A DNA stretch of 64,000 nucleotides, taken from Quisquiliibacterium transsilvanicum (lineage in GTDB: Bacteria; Pseudomonadota; Gammaproteobacteria; Burkholderiales; Burkholderiaceae_E). The stretch is taken from NCBI RefSeq assembly GCF_014202215.1, contig NZ_JACHGB010000003.1:558001-622000 (forward strand), given 5' to 3'. The position numbers and the translations under genes are program-made. The notes below the pieces were generated by a model. That model did not search any database and was not told where the DNA came from. It saw only the letters and a list, made by a program, of their open reading frames with translations. Shown here piece after piece: positions 26,664 through 39,463 of this stretch; position 1 is the first letter of the stretch, and every line of letters begins with the position of its first letter.

Positions 26664-26978
26664 GTGAACAAGCCGATCGGTGATCGCAAGGTGGGCCGCA
26701 TCCTGATGCAGGTGCTGTGGCCGGCATTCCTGATGTCCATCGTCGCTGAAGGCGTCTTCTTCTCGATGATCGACCCCCAAGAGCTCGACGTGGTCGGCCT
26801 GCATCTCGCCGACAGCCGGGAGGCCGCCTACACGATCGGCTTCTTCGTGTTCTGGGGCCTGTTCACGATCTCGAGCGGGCTGACCTACCTGCTGGCGCAC
26901 GGCGGCCAGCCGCCTGCAGAGCTGCTGCAGACGCCCGAAGACCGCAAGCACCAGGACAAGGCGCTGATCGGGCGCTGA
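26664..26978 (+). CDS. Small two-segment membrane protein, end of the cbb3 operon
   Basis: I do not recognise the function. The 104-residue protein has two hydrophobic segments (about residues 14-37 and 54-77) and a charged C-terminus. It begins 27 bases after ccoH, on the same strand, with an AGGGAA ribosome site, so it probably belongs to the same transcript. A role in oxidase assembly or stability is suggested by position only. Downstream, 26987-27001 holds a short GC-rich palindrome without a T-run. Confidence 0.8.
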   Translation: MNKPIGDRKVGRILMQVLWPAFLMSIVAEGVFFSMIDPQELDVVGLHLADSREAAYTIGFFVFWGLFTISSGLTYLLAHGGQPPAELLQTPEDRKHQDKALIGR

Positions 26979-27053
26979 GCCCGCGGCGCCCGGCGCAGCG
27001 CCGGACCGCGCACGACTATCCCGGGGCATTCCCGCGCTTCCCCGCGGCGCGTG

Positions 27054-27665
27054 TCACGCAGGCCTGAACACGAACATCGCCCGCATCCCGCCGTCCTCCC
27101 ACCGTCCCGCAACGATCTCGCCCTGCGCCGGCGATACCCCCAGCGCAGCGACCACGTTGACCTGGTGGGTGACCAGCACTGCGTTCGCAGGCGCACGAAG
27201 CTCGCGCGCGAAGGCCAGCACCTGGGCGGTCTGCGCAGGCTCCCGGGCCCGGTCCTCGAAGAAGGAATCGAGCGGCGGCCAGGGCTCGTACTGGCCGAAA
27301 GCGAGTTCCGCGGTCTCGCGGCAGCGGCACCAGGCGCTCGAGCGCACCAGCGAAGGCACGATGCCCGCGGCACGCAGCGCCTCGCCAGCCGCCCGCGCCT
27401 GCCGGCGGCCAGCCTCCGAGAGATTGCGCTGCGTCGCGCAGCGGTCCAGCCGGAAACCGGGCGGATCGCCGATGCCGGGCTCGGTCTGCGCATGGCGCAT
27501 CATCAGCACCCATCCGCCAGTGCGCAGTCGCGCCGCCGCGCCGTCGAGCTCCAAACGGCCGATGGACTGGGCCTGCGCCGGCGCCGACGCCGTCAGCAGG
27601 CGCGACACAGGCAGAAGCGCCGCAGCCGCCAGCAGGGCGCGCCTGCTCCGCAGGCCGTGGCTCAT
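27054..27665 (-). CDS. Histidine phosphatase family protein (SixA-like), probably exported
   Basis: A 203-residue member of the histidine phosphatase superfamily. The catalytic motif is RHAQT, an RHG variant, near residue 57, and the second His is in VLVTHQVN near residue 168. The N-terminus RSRRALLAAAALLP resembles a twin-arginine or Sec signal peptide ending near the Ala-rich stretch at residue 30, so the protein is probably periplasmic. The start codon is the third of three ATGs in a 29-bp tandem repeat, overlapping the stop of a mini-ORF by ATGA. The substrate is unknown. Confidence 0.82.
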   Translation of the reverse strand: MSHGLRSRRALLAAAALLPVSRLLTASAPAQAQSIGRLELDGAAARLRTGGWVLMMRHAQTEPGIGDPPGFRLDRCATQRNLSEAGRRQARAAGEALRAAGIVPSLVRSSAWCRCRETAELAFGQYEPWPPLDSFFEDRAREPAQTAQVLAFARELRAPANAVLVTHQVNVVAALGVSPAQGEIVAGRWEDGGMRAMFVFRPA

Positions 27666-27694
27666 GCCAGGCCCTCCCGCAGGCCGTCGCTCAT
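27662..27694 (-). CDS. Ten-codon mini-ORF 2 in the 29-bp repeat
   Basis: ATG to TGA encoding MSDGLREGLA. It starts on the stop of mini-ORF 1 (ATGA) and its own stop overlaps the ATG of the phosphatase gene (ATGA). A purine-rich GGGGGCG precedes it. Expression is not shown; it may serve only to pass ribosomes from hslR to the phosphatase. Confidence 0.35.
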   Translation of the reverse strand: MSDGLREGLA

Positions 27695-27723
27695 TTCGCG
27701 CCCCCTCGCAGGCCGTGGCTCAT
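27691..27723 (-). CDS. Ten-codon mini-ORF 1 in the 29-bp repeat
   Basis: ATG to TGA encoding MSHGLRGGAK. The ATG overlaps the hslR stop as ATGA and is preceded by GGGAGGGC, a good ribosome site that lies in the hslR coding end. The stop overlaps the next mini-ORF. Confidence 0.35.
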   Translation of the reverse strand: MSHGLRGGAK

Positions 27724-28121
27724 TCCGCGCCCTCCCGCCGCGCGTCGCGCAAGCGCCCGATGAGACGACGGTCGCGCTTGGTCGGGCGGCCGTGCTCGAT
27801 CGCTGCCGCCGGGTCCGCCGCCAGCGCGCGGCGCGCCTGCGCCTCGACCCGCGCGCGCACCGATGCCTCGGTCTCCTCGTAGAGCGCCTGGGCGACCGGC
27901 GCCGGCCCGCGCAGGCCCGACAGCGCGGCCACCCGGACCGTGCGCTCCACCTCGGCGCCCCGCACGCGAATCTCGTCGCCGATCCGGACCTGGCGCGAGG
28001 GCTTGACGCGGTCGCCGCCGACCAGCACTCGCCCGCCCTCGATCGCCTCGCGCGCAAGCCCGCGAGTCTTGAAGAAGCGCGCCGCCCAGAGCCACTTGTC
28101 GATGCGTAGGTCGTCGCTCAT
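27720..28121 (-). CDS. hslR: Ribosome-associated heat shock protein Hsp15 (S4 domain)
   Basis: Binds stalled 50S subunits carrying peptidyl-tRNA. The 133-residue protein starts with RIDKWLWAARFFKTR, the S4 RNA-binding domain (residues 6-65), and ends in a basic region containing GRPTKRDRR, typical of Hsp15. It is the first gene of a unit with the phosphatase and is divergent from the MaoC gene. The 201-base divergent region contains an inverted repeat TGCCTA...TAGGCA (28191-28212) of unknown role. Confidence 0.92.
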   Translation of the reverse strand: MSDDLRIDKWLWAARFFKTRGLAREAIEGGRVLVGGDRVKPSRQVRIGDEIRVRGAEVERTVRVAALSGLRGPAPVAQALYEETEASVRARVEAQARRALAADPAAAIEHGRPTKRDRRLIGRLRDARREGAE

Positions 28122-28322
28122 CGCGTCCTGATCCGGCTGGCAACGGCAATCCGCTCGATTTGCGGATGCGGCGTTGCAGCATAAAGTCGGTGCCTAGCCG
28201 GCATTTTAGGCATACTAGCGCCCCGCATGGCCGGATCCGGAGTGTCGCTCCGCGCTTCGCCGCCAAGCCTGCAATATCCGGGGCGCCGACGGCGGCGCGC
28301 CGAACCCACACCAGGAGTCCAC

Positions 28323-28793
28323 GTGACGGTACCGATCAAGGAACGCTATTTCGAGGACTACCAGGTCGGTGAAACCTTCGAGTACGGCAACTGCACGGTC
28401 ACCGAGGAGGAGATCGTCGAGTTCGCCACCCGCTACGACCCGCAGTCCTTCCATGTCGACAAGGAGGCCGCGCAGCAGAGCATCTTCGGCGGCCTGATCG
28501 CCAGCGGCTGGCTGACCGGCTCGCTGATGATGCGGATGGCGGTCGACCACATGATCTCGCCGCTCTCGAGCATGGGCTCGCCGGGAATCGACGAGCTCCG
28601 CTGGGTCAAGCCGGTCCGGCCCGGCGATCGCCTAAGGGTGCGCGCCACGGTGCTGGCCTCGAAGCAATCCCAGACCAAGCCCGACCGGGGCGTGATCGAA
28701 CTGCTGCAGGAGGCGATCAACCAGGACGACGAGGTCGTGATGAGCATCCGCGGCTGGGGGATGTACCGCTGCCGCAGCGCCGCAGCGTCCTGA
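28323..28793 (+). CDS. MaoC-family acyl-CoA hydratase/dehydratase, GTG start
   Basis: A 156-residue single hot-dog fold protein. The hydratase motif is visible as YDPQSFHVD (catalytic Asp and His, about residues 38-46) followed by FGGLIASGWLT. The start is GTG (VTVPIKERYFEDY), where family similarity begins; an upstream ATG at 28227 gives a basic extension that does not match. Enoyl-CoA hydration or another acyl-CoA reaction is likely; the substrate is unknown. Confidence 0.87.
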   Translation: MTVPIKERYFEDYQVGETFEYGNCTVTEEEIVEFATRYDPQSFHVDKEAAQQSIFGGLIASGWLTGSLMMRMAVDHMISPLSSMGSPGIDELRWVKPVRPGDRLRVRATVLASKQSQTKPDRGVIELLQEAINQDDEVVMSIRGWGMYRCRSAAAS

Positions 28794-28841
28794 CCGGCCG
28801 CCAGCGGCACAACCGCTGCGGCCCGCCCTTCGCGCGGCGCG

Positions 28842-28913
28842 CACCTGCGCCACCTGCGCCACCTGCGCCACCTGCGCCACCTGCGCCACCTGCGCCACCT
28901 GCGCCACCTGCGC
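28842..28913. repeat. 9-bp minisatellite, eight perfect copies
   Basis: CACCTGCGC is repeated eight times without a mismatch over 72 bases. The array begins 49 bases after the MaoC stop and ends exactly at the stop codon (TAG on the minus strand) of the response regulator gene. As the unit is a multiple of three, copy number changes would not move frames on either side. Confidence 0.97.
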
Positions 28914-29723
28914 CTACATCGCCCTGAACTGCGCCGCGTACTGCCGGCTCACCGCGAGCCGGACCTCGCGCCCGCCCGCCGCGGCGGGCCGCAAATGCAC
29001 GAAGGTGCGTCCGGCGAAGTCGCGCCGGATCGTGTCGATGGCATCGAGGCTCACGATCGTCGAGCGGTGAACCTGCGCGAAGCGCGCCGGATCCAGCGAC
29101 GCGGCCAGTTCGGACAGCGGAATCCGCACCAGCGCGGTGGCGTCACGGGTCACCACCGAGACGTACTTGTCCTGCGCCTGCAGGTACAGGATCTCCTCCA
29201 CCGGGATCTGGCGGATCACGTCGCCGACGCTCGCCCGGAGGAAGCGCAGCCAGCCCTGTCCCGCGCCGCCTGCAGGCAGCTGGCGCTGCAGCAGCGCGAG
29301 CAGCCTGCCCAGGTCTTCGGTGGACGAGCCCGGTGTGCGCTGTGCGAGCGCGTTCCGCAGCCGGGCCACGCATCGCTCGAGGCGGTCGGAGGACACCGGC
29401 TTGAGCAGGTAGTCCGCCGCGGCAGCCTCGAAGGCCTCCACCGCGTACTGATCGTAGGCGGTGACGAACACCAGCGCGGGCGGACTGGCGAGCCCTGTCA
29501 GCGCGGCGGCGACCTCAAGCCCGCTCGGTCCGGGCATCCTGATGTCCAGAAAGGCCACGTCGGGACTCAGCGCCCGGATCGCGGCGAGCGCGTCGTCACC
29601 GTTGTGCGCCACGCGCAGCACGTCCAGTTCCGGCCAGGCCTGGGCGAGCATGCGCCGCAGCGCGTCGGCCAGCGCCGGTTCGTCCTCGGCGATCACCGCG
29701 GTCGCGTGCAGGCTGCCGCTCAT
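28914..29723 (-). CDS. LytTR-family response regulator
   Basis: A 269-residue DNA-binding response regulator. The receiver domain (residues 7-125) has the acidic pair EDE near residue 13, the phosphorylation site Asp60 in AFLDIRMPG, the conserved T in FVTAYD and the K in LLKPVS. The LytTR domain (about 165-265) has EEILYLQAQDKYVSV and FAQVHRSTIV. The start overlaps the kinase stop by ATGA. AlgR/LytT-type regulators of this form control surface or exopolysaccharide functions elsewhere; the target here is not known. Confidence 0.93.
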   Translation of the reverse strand: MSGSLHATAVIAEDEPALADALRRMLAQAWPELDVLRVAHNGDDALAAIRALSPDVAFLDIRMPGPSGLEVAAALTGLASPPALVFVTAYDQYAVEAFEAAAADYLLKPVSSDRLERCVARLRNALAQRTPGSSTEDLGRLLALLQRQLPAGGAGQGWLRFLRASVGDVIRQIPVEEILYLQAQDKYVSVVTRDATALVRIPLSELAASLDPARFAQVHRSTIVSLDAIDTIRRDFAGRTFVHLRPAAAGGREVRLAVSRQYAAQFRAM

Positions 29724-30838
29724 CGGGCCGCCACTCCCGGCAGGCGCATCCGGGCAACGGCACCCCCTCGCGGCCCGGCTTCGAGCACCACCCCGGCCCC
29801 CTCGCCGAGGGCGAGCCGCAGGCGCTCGCCGAGGTTGGCGAGCCCCGTTCCGCCGGTCGCCTGCGCAAGCCCGGCGACGCCGAGCCCCTGCCCGTCGTCC
29901 TCCACCTCCAGCGCCCAGCCTGCACCGGCCGGAACTGCGCGCACCTCGATCGAGCCGCCTTGGCGGCTCGGCTCGATCCCGTGCTTGATGGCGTTCTCCA
30001 CCAGAGTGAGCAGCGAGGCCGGAGGCAGCTGCAGGCGCTCCGCCTGCGGCGGCACCGCGTAACGTACCGAGAGCCGGGCGCCGAGCCGCAGCTGCATGAC
30101 CCCCAGGTAACCGCGCACCGACTCCAGCTCCTGCGCCAGGGTGACGAGAGAAGCGGACATGTTGCGCGACGAAGAACGAAGGTAGACGACCAGCGCGTCC
30201 AGCAGCCGCTGCGCGCCAGAAGGGTCCGCCTGCATCAGCGCGCTGACGCCCGCCAGCGTGTTGTAGAGGAAGTGCGGCTCGATCTGGGCGTTGAGCAACT
30301 GCAGGCGCGCCGCGATCAGTTCGCGCTGCGCGTCGGCCCGTTCCCGGCGCTCGCGCTCCCGCGCCAGCTGCTGTCCGCGCAGGCGGTTTACGCCGGCAAA
30401 GAGCAGCATCGTCAGCAGGGCCCAGACCGGCGGGATCGCCAGCAGGAAACCGGACGCGCGGCCGAGGTGCGCGGCGACCAGCCCCGCGTCGCCGAGCCGC
30501 ATCCAGGTGGCGCCGGCGTAGCCGAGCCAGCTGCCTGCGAGGACCACGCTGACCACATAGGCCGCGCGAAGCGTGCCTGGCAGCGTGAACATGTCAAAGC
30601 GCAGTCCGTGACCGAGCCCCGCGAAGAGCGCGTGGATCGTGAAGCCGATCGAGTGGCTGACGAGCAGGTTGGCGCCGAATCCCCCAGTGCGCGGCACGAA
30701 CTGGGTGAGCGCGAGCGCGACCAGCGTACTGATCGCTGCGGTCCAGGCCCAGGGAGCCCAGCCGGGCCCGTCCGGCCGCGGCGTCCAGGCGCTCAGCAGC
30801 GAACGACCAACGCCGCCCAGCATGCCGGCTGCACTCAC
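29720..30838 (-). CDS. LytS/YehU-type sensor histidine kinase
   Basis: Membrane histidine kinase of the His_kinase family paired with LytTR regulators. Four hydrophobic segments lie in the first 150 residues. The phosphoacceptor His is in QIEPHFLYNTLAG (about residue 189), and the ATPase domain shows LVENAIKHGIE (N box) and GTGLANLGERL (G box). I place the start at GTG 30838, which overlaps the stop of the 2TM gene as GTGA, giving 372 residues; ATG 30823 gives 367. The ligand is unknown. Confidence 0.88.
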   Translation of the reverse strand: MSAAGMLGGVGRSLLSAWTPRPDGPGWAPWAWTAAISTLVALALTQFVPRTGGFGANLLVSHSIGFTIHALFAGLGHGLRFDMFTLPGTLRAAYVVSVVLAGSWLGYAGATWMRLGDAGLVAAHLGRASGFLLAIPPVWALLTMLLFAGVNRLRGQQLARERERRERADAQRELIAARLQLLNAQIEPHFLYNTLAGVSALMQADPSGAQRLLDALVVYLRSSSRNMSASLVTLAQELESVRGYLGVMQLRLGARLSVRYAVPPQAERLQLPPASLLTLVENAIKHGIEPSRQGGSIEVRAVPAGAGWALEVEDDGQGLGVAGLAQATGGTGLANLGERLRLALGEGAGVVLEAGPRGGAVARMRLPGVAAR

Positions 30839-31116
30839 CGGCGGCCGCTCTCGATGCGCCGGACCTCCCGCTCGACCAGCCGCCGGCGGATCGCGTCGAA
30901 CGGGCCGAGCACGACCAGCGCGTGCACCAGCAGCCCGATGCCCCAGCCGGCTGCCGGGAAAAGGGGCCATGCTCCGCTGCCCGCGGACCAGGCGACGAGG
31001 ACCAGCATCCCGTTGACCACGAGGTACACGGTCGCGTGGACGAGGAGGCCGAGCTTGCGGCCGGCAATCCGCTGCGCCTCGCGCAGCACGGGATCGTTCG
31101 GAAGGGTCGGGGACAT
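30835..31116 (-). CDS. 2TM domain protein
   Basis: A 93-residue protein made of two membrane helices (about residues 23-43 and 52-72) with charged ends, matching the 2TM domain often found beside or fused to LytS-type kinases. It overlaps the kinase start and is co-oriented with it. A role as a membrane partner or modulator of the kinase is an inference. Confidence 0.8.
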   Translation of the reverse strand: MSPTLPNDPVLREAQRIAGRKLGLLVHATVYLVVNGMLVLVAWSAGSGAWPLFPAAGWGIGLLVHALVVLGPFDAIRRRLVEREVRRIESGRR

Positions 31117-31128
31117 CGTGGCCTCCTG

Positions 31129-31563
31129 TCAGAACTGCTGCGCCGCCGCCGCAACGACCAGGCGGGGCAGCTCGACGAACAGCATCGCGTGCAGCGCGCG
31201 GCCTGGCAAGGCCGCCGCGATGATCCCCGCCACGACGAGGCCCGCGTAGGCACCCGCAATCCAGCGCCGGTGCCGCCGGAAATCGCGCGCGCGGGCGTGG
31301 AAAAGCGCCATCGCGAGCGAGACCAGCGTGAACACGGAGAGCGCATGGATCGGGCTGAAGCCGGCGAGCCAGGCGACGCCGAGTCCGCTCCTGAGCCAGA
31401 ACGAAGACAGCGAAGTGACCAGCATCGCGAGCAGCCAGAGATACCCGACCGTGCGGTGCCGCGCACCGCGGCGGGCGGCAAGCAGCTGCCAGGCGCCCAG
31501 CAGCAGGGCGGCGAGCGCCGCGAACAGGTGGACCATCATCGGGGTGGGGAGCGACGCGCTCAT
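31129..31563 (-). CDS. DUF2306-like four-segment membrane protein
   Basis: A 144-residue integral membrane protein with four hydrophobic segments. It contains HRTVGYLW and FSPIHALSVFTL, with His residues near membrane edges, as in DUF2306/YozB-like proteins. The ATG at 31563 has a GGAGAAGG ribosome site. It is the first gene of the four-gene unit with the 2TM protein, kinase and regulator, with 12 bases to the next start. Function unknown. Confidence 0.75.
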   Translation of the reverse strand: MSASLPTPMMVHLFAALAALLLGAWQLLAARRGARHRTVGYLWLLAMLVTSLSSFWLRSGLGVAWLAGFSPIHALSVFTLVSLAMALFHARARDFRRHRRWIAGAYAGLVVAGIIAAALPGRALHAMLFVELPRLVVAAAAQQF

Positions 31564-31679
31564 CGCCTTCTCCATTGGGGGTGGGGACGAGACCATCCTG
31601 CGCGCCCTGACCGCGCGCGGCGGAGGTTTGCGACGAACGCGCGGCAAGGCGGCGCCAGTTGCCCGGCCGCGGCGCGAAC

Positions 31680-31717
31680 GAAAAAACGGCCTGCCGTGCG
31701 AACAACCGGCAGGCCGT
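31680..31717 (-). terminator. Rho-independent terminator of gltBD
   Basis: An 11-base-pair stem (ACGGCCTGCCG with CGGCAGGCCGT, 31686-31696 and 31707-31717) is followed on the minus strand by TTTTTTCG. It lies 21 bases after the gltD stop. Confidence 0.85.
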
Positions 31718-31738
31718 CGAGGCTGGCGCGCAGGAGCC

Positions 31739-33226
31739 TCAGCGCGGCAGCTCGCTCGCCCCCATCAGGAACTCGTCGACGGCGCGCGCGCACTGGCGGC
31801 CCTCGCGGATGGCCCAGACCACCAGCGACTGGCCCCGGCGCATGTCGCCGGCGGCGAACACTTTCGGTACGCTGGTCGCGTAGCAGCCTTCACCGTCGGT
31901 GCCGGCCTGCGCGTTGCCGCGGCCGTCCTTCGCCACGCCGAAGGCGTCGAGCACCGGCGCCGCTGGCGAGACGAAGCCCATCGCGAACAGCACCAGGTCG
32001 GCGGGGATCTCCCATTCGGAGCCGGGCACCTCGACCATCTTCATCTGACCGCTGGCCTCGTCCTTCTGCCACTCGACGCGCGCCGCCACCAGCGCCTTGA
32101 CGTTGCCCTTGGCATCGCCCTTGAAGCCCTTGGTGGTGACCGCCCAGTCGCGCTCGCAGCCTTCCTCGTGCGACGAGGAGGTGCGCAGCTTCACCGGCCA
32201 GTAGGGCCAGGTCAGCGTCTTGTTCTCCTGCTCGGGCGGCTGCGGCATCACCTCGAACTGGGTGACCGACTTCGCGCCCTGGCGGTTGCTGGTGCCGACG
32301 CAGTCGGAGCCGGTGTCGCCGCCGCCGATGACCACGACGTTCCTGCCGGTGGCCAGGATCTGGCCCGTCACCTTGTCGCCGGCGACGACCTTGTTCTGCA
32401 GCGGCAGGAACTCCATCGCGAAATGGACTCCCTTGAGCTCGCGGCCGGGCACCGGGAGGTCGCGCGGCTGCTCGGCGCCACCGGTCAGCACCACCGCGTC
32501 GAACTCCTCGAGCAGCTTCGCGGGGCTGACCGATTTCTTCGCCCAGTTGCTGATTCCGGAGAGCTGGCCGTCCTTGCCGACGAAGACGCCGGTGCGGAAC
32601 ACCACTCCTTCGGCCTCCATCTGCTCGACGCGCCGGTCGATGTGCGACTTCTCCATCTTGAAGTCGGGAATGCCGTAGCGCAGCAGCCCGCCGATCCGGT
32701 CGTTCTTCTCGAACACCGTGACCTCGTGCCCGGCGCGCGCCAGCTGCTGCGCGCAGGCCATCCCCGCCGGGCCCGAGCCGACCACCGCCACCGACTTGCC
32801 GGTCTTGCGGGCCGGCGGCTGCGGCAGCACCCAGCCCATCTCCCAGCCCTTGTCGATGATGGCGTGCTCGATGGACTTGATGCCCACCGGGTCGCTGTTG
32901 ATGTTCAGCGTGCAGGCCGCCTCGCAGGGTGCGGGGCAGACCCGGCCGGTGAACTCCGGAAAATTGTTGGTCGAGTGCAGCGTCGCGAGCGCCAGCTTCC
33001 AGTCGCCGCGATAGACCAGGTCGTTCCAGTCCGGAATGATGTTGTTGACCGGACAGCCGCTCTGGCAGAACGGAATGCCGCAGTCCATGCAGCGCGCGCC
33101 CTGCTGCGACGCCTCCTTGTCGGAGAGGTGCAGCACGAACTCGCGGTAGTGCTTGAGGCGCTCCGGCGCGGCCTCTGCCGCCTCCTGAAGGCGCTGGAAC
33201 TCGAGAAAGCCGGTGATCTTGCCCAT
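31739..33226 (-). CDS. gltD: Glutamate synthase small subunit
   Basis: NADPH-dependent electron-input subunit of GOGAT. The 495-residue protein has the N-terminal iron-sulfur Cys cluster ([15 protein letters not shown] and CPAPCEAAC), an FAD-binding [12 protein letters not shown] near residue 150 and an NADPH-binding [11 protein letters not shown]. The start is at [10 protein letters not shown], the family start; the frame is open upstream. It lies 64 bases after gltB and ends before a strong terminator. Confidence 0.97.
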   Translation of the reverse strand: MGKITGFLEFQRLQEAAEAAPERLKHYREFVLHLSDKEASQQGARCMDCGIPFCQSGCPVNNIIPDWNDLVYRGDWKLALATLHSTNNFPEFTGRVCPAPCEAACTLNINSDPVGIKSIEHAIIDKGWEMGWVLPQPPARKTGKSVAVVGSGPAGMACAQQLARAGHEVTVFEKNDRIGGLLRYGIPDFKMEKSHIDRRVEQMEAEGVVFRTGVFVGKDGQLSGISNWAKKSVSPAKLLEEFDAVVLTGGAEQPRDLPVPGRELKGVHFAMEFLPLQNKVVAGDKVTGQILATGRNVVVIGGGDTGSDCVGTSNRQGAKSVTQFEVMPQPPEQENKTLTWPYWPVKLRTSSSHEEGCERDWAVTTKGFKGDAKGNVKALVAARVEWQKDEASGQMKMVEVPGSEWEIPADLVLFAMGFVSPAAPVLDAFGVAKDGRGNAQAGTDGEGCYATSVPKVFAAGDMRRGQSLVVWAIREGRQCARAVDEFLMGASELPR

Positions 33227-33290
33227 GGCGTCGCAGATTCCCTGATGTTGTATCGGTCGCGTGATACGGGTGCGGAGCGGACGCCCGGCC

Positions 33291-38159
<4,869 letters not shown>

Positions 38160-38189
38160 GGCGGCGCTCCGCAGTCCGTTTACAATTGG

Positions 38190-38221
38190 TCGCCAACGAG
38201 TTGGCGATGAGGTTGGCGATG
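38190..38221. promoter_or_regulatory. Operator-like inverted repeat upstream of gltB
   Basis: TCGCCAAC-GA-GTTGGCGA (38190-38207) is a perfect inverted repeat with 8-base arms. A further half site, GTTGGCGATG, is repeated at 38212-38221. The region lies 31-62 bases before the gltB start, in a good place to bind a regulator over the promoter. The regulator is not identified. Confidence 0.5.
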
Positions 38222-38279
38222 GCTTCTGCCCCACTGTGCAGTGCAGCAAAGCAAGTCGAACCTACTAGTATATTCGTCA

Positions 38280-38293
38280 TGAATTCGAATTCA
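38280..38293. promoter_or_regulatory. AT-rich palindrome upstream of the alcohol dehydrogenase
   Basis: TGAATTCGAATTCA is a perfect 14-base palindrome, 23 bases before the alcohol dehydrogenase start. It is markedly AT-rich against its surroundings. A TATATT (38269-38274) just before it could be a -10 box, which would place the palindrome at the transcription start as a repressor site. This is inference. Confidence 0.4.
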
Positions 38294-38316
38294 AATACCG
38301 GAACGGAGACAATTTA

Positions 38317-39378
38317 ATGCGCCCGATGTGCCGCTGCTTCAAGCTCGTCCAGCACGGACAGCCCATGGTCGACACCCAGGAACCGCTGCGCGAGCCCGCC
38401 GCAGGGGAGGTGGTGGTCCGCATCCTGGCGGCGGGAGTCTGCCATTCCGACGTGATGCTCTACGACGGCTTCGTCGACACCGGCACCGGCCGCAAGATCG
38501 ACCTGTCCCGCGGCGTGGCCGCGCCGCGCGTGCTTGGCCATGAGATCGCCGGCGAGGTCACCGAGCTGGGCGCCGGCGCCACCGGAGTCAAGGTCGGCGA
38601 CAAGGTGGTGGTGTATCCGTGGATCGGCTGCGGCAAATGCGCCTATTGCACCAGCGACCGCGAGAACCTGTGCTCGGCGCCGCGCAACCTCGGCCTGCAG
38701 CTCGACGGCGGCTTCTCGCAGTACGTGTTCGTGCCCGACGCCAAGTACTGCATCCCGGCGGGCAAGCTGCCGCTCGAGCAGGCTGCGCCGTATGCCTGCT
38801 CCGGCCTCACCGCCTATGCGGCGCTCAAGAAGCTCGCGCCGATGCGGCCGGACCAGACCGTGCTGATCCTGGGCGCCGGCGGCGTCGGCCTGTCGGGGGT
38901 GCGCTTTGCGAAGCACGTGCTCGGCATCTCGCCGATCGTCGCCGACATCGACCAGGCCAAGTGGCCGCTGGCCGTCGAGGCCGGCGCCAGCCAGACGCTC
39001 GACCCGAACGACGCCGATGCGGCCAAGGCGCTTGCCAAGGCGACCGGCGGCGGCGTCGACGCAGTGGTCGACTTCGTCGGCACCGGCGAGTCCTTCGCCT
39101 ACGGCTTCAATGCGCTGCGCAAGGGCGGCAAGATGGTCTCGGTCGGGCTGATCGGCGGCTCGACGCCGGTGGTGCCGGCGGTGGTGGTGTTCAAGGCAGT
39201 GACGATCCAGGGCTCGATGGTCGGCACCTGCGGCGAGCTGCGCGAGCTGCTCGAGATCGCGCAGACCGGCGTGCTGCCGCCGCTGCCGGTGAAGACCCTG
39301 CCGCTGGACTCGGTCAACGAGGTGATCGGACGCCTGCACGCCGGAAATTTCCCCGGCCGGGCGGTGCTGACTCCCTGA
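38317..39378 (+). CDS. Zinc-dependent alcohol dehydrogenase
   Basis: A 353-residue medium-chain dehydrogenase. Catalytic zinc ligands are visible: Cys in AAGVCHSDV and GHE in VLGHEIAGE. The structural zinc motif is CGKCAYCTSDRENLC. The NAD(P) fold is marked by LILGAGGVGLSGV near residue 189. A second in-frame ATG at 38326 may be used. The gene stands alone between divergent gltB and a convergent MFS gene. The physiological substrate is not evident. Confidence 0.9.
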   Translation: MRPMCRCFKLVQHGQPMVDTQEPLREPAAGEVVVRILAAGVCHSDVMLYDGFVDTGTGRKIDLSRGVAAPRVLGHEIAGEVTELGAGATGVKVGDKVVVYPWIGCGKCAYCTSDRENLCSAPRNLGLQLDGGFSQYVFVPDAKYCIPAGKLPLEQAAPYACSGLTAYAALKKLAPMRPDQTVLILGAGGVGLSGVRFAKHVLGISPIVADIDQAKWPLAVEAGASQTLDPNDADAAKALAKATGGGVDAVVDFVGTGESFAYGFNALRKGGKMVSVGLIGGSTPVVPAVVVFKAVTIQGSMVGTCGELRELLEIAQTGVLPPLPVKTLPLDSVNEVIGRLHAGNFPGRAVLTP

Positions 39379-39389
39379 TCCCGGCGGCG

Positions 39390-39427
39390 GCCGGGCCCTG
39401 TTCAGGCAGCCGTGAACGGGCTCCGGC
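39390..39427. terminator. Possible bidirectional terminator between ADH and MFS genes
   Basis: Imperfect hairpin: about 14 paired bases (GCCGG, GCCC, GTTCA segments with single-base bulges) between two convergent genes. No T-run follows on either strand, so the call is tentative. Confidence 0.3.
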
Positions 39428-39463
39428 CGGCAGCGCGCGAAGGGATCGCCTCTTCGCCGATCC

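Larger units (their letters stand above)
27650..27723 (-). repeat. 29-bp tandem repeat with three start codons
   Basis: On the minus strand, three copies of ATGAGC(C/G)ACGGCCTGCG begin at 27723, 27694 and 27665, exactly 29 bases apart. Each copy carries an ATGA stop/start overlap and a purine-rich segment that could act as a ribosome site for the next. Because 29 is one short of a multiple of three, each copy shifts the frame, closing the previous mini-ORF. The unit also resembles the hslR start (ATGAGCGACGACCTACG). Confidence 0.9.

Noticed and set aside
28632-28907. Minus-strand frame starting with a repeated MAQVAQV
   Set aside because: The repeat is just the 9-bp minisatellite read as codons, and the rest is antisense to the MaoC gene.
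28842-28913. CRISPR array
   Set aside because: The repeats are contiguous 9-base units with no spacers and no cas genes nearby.
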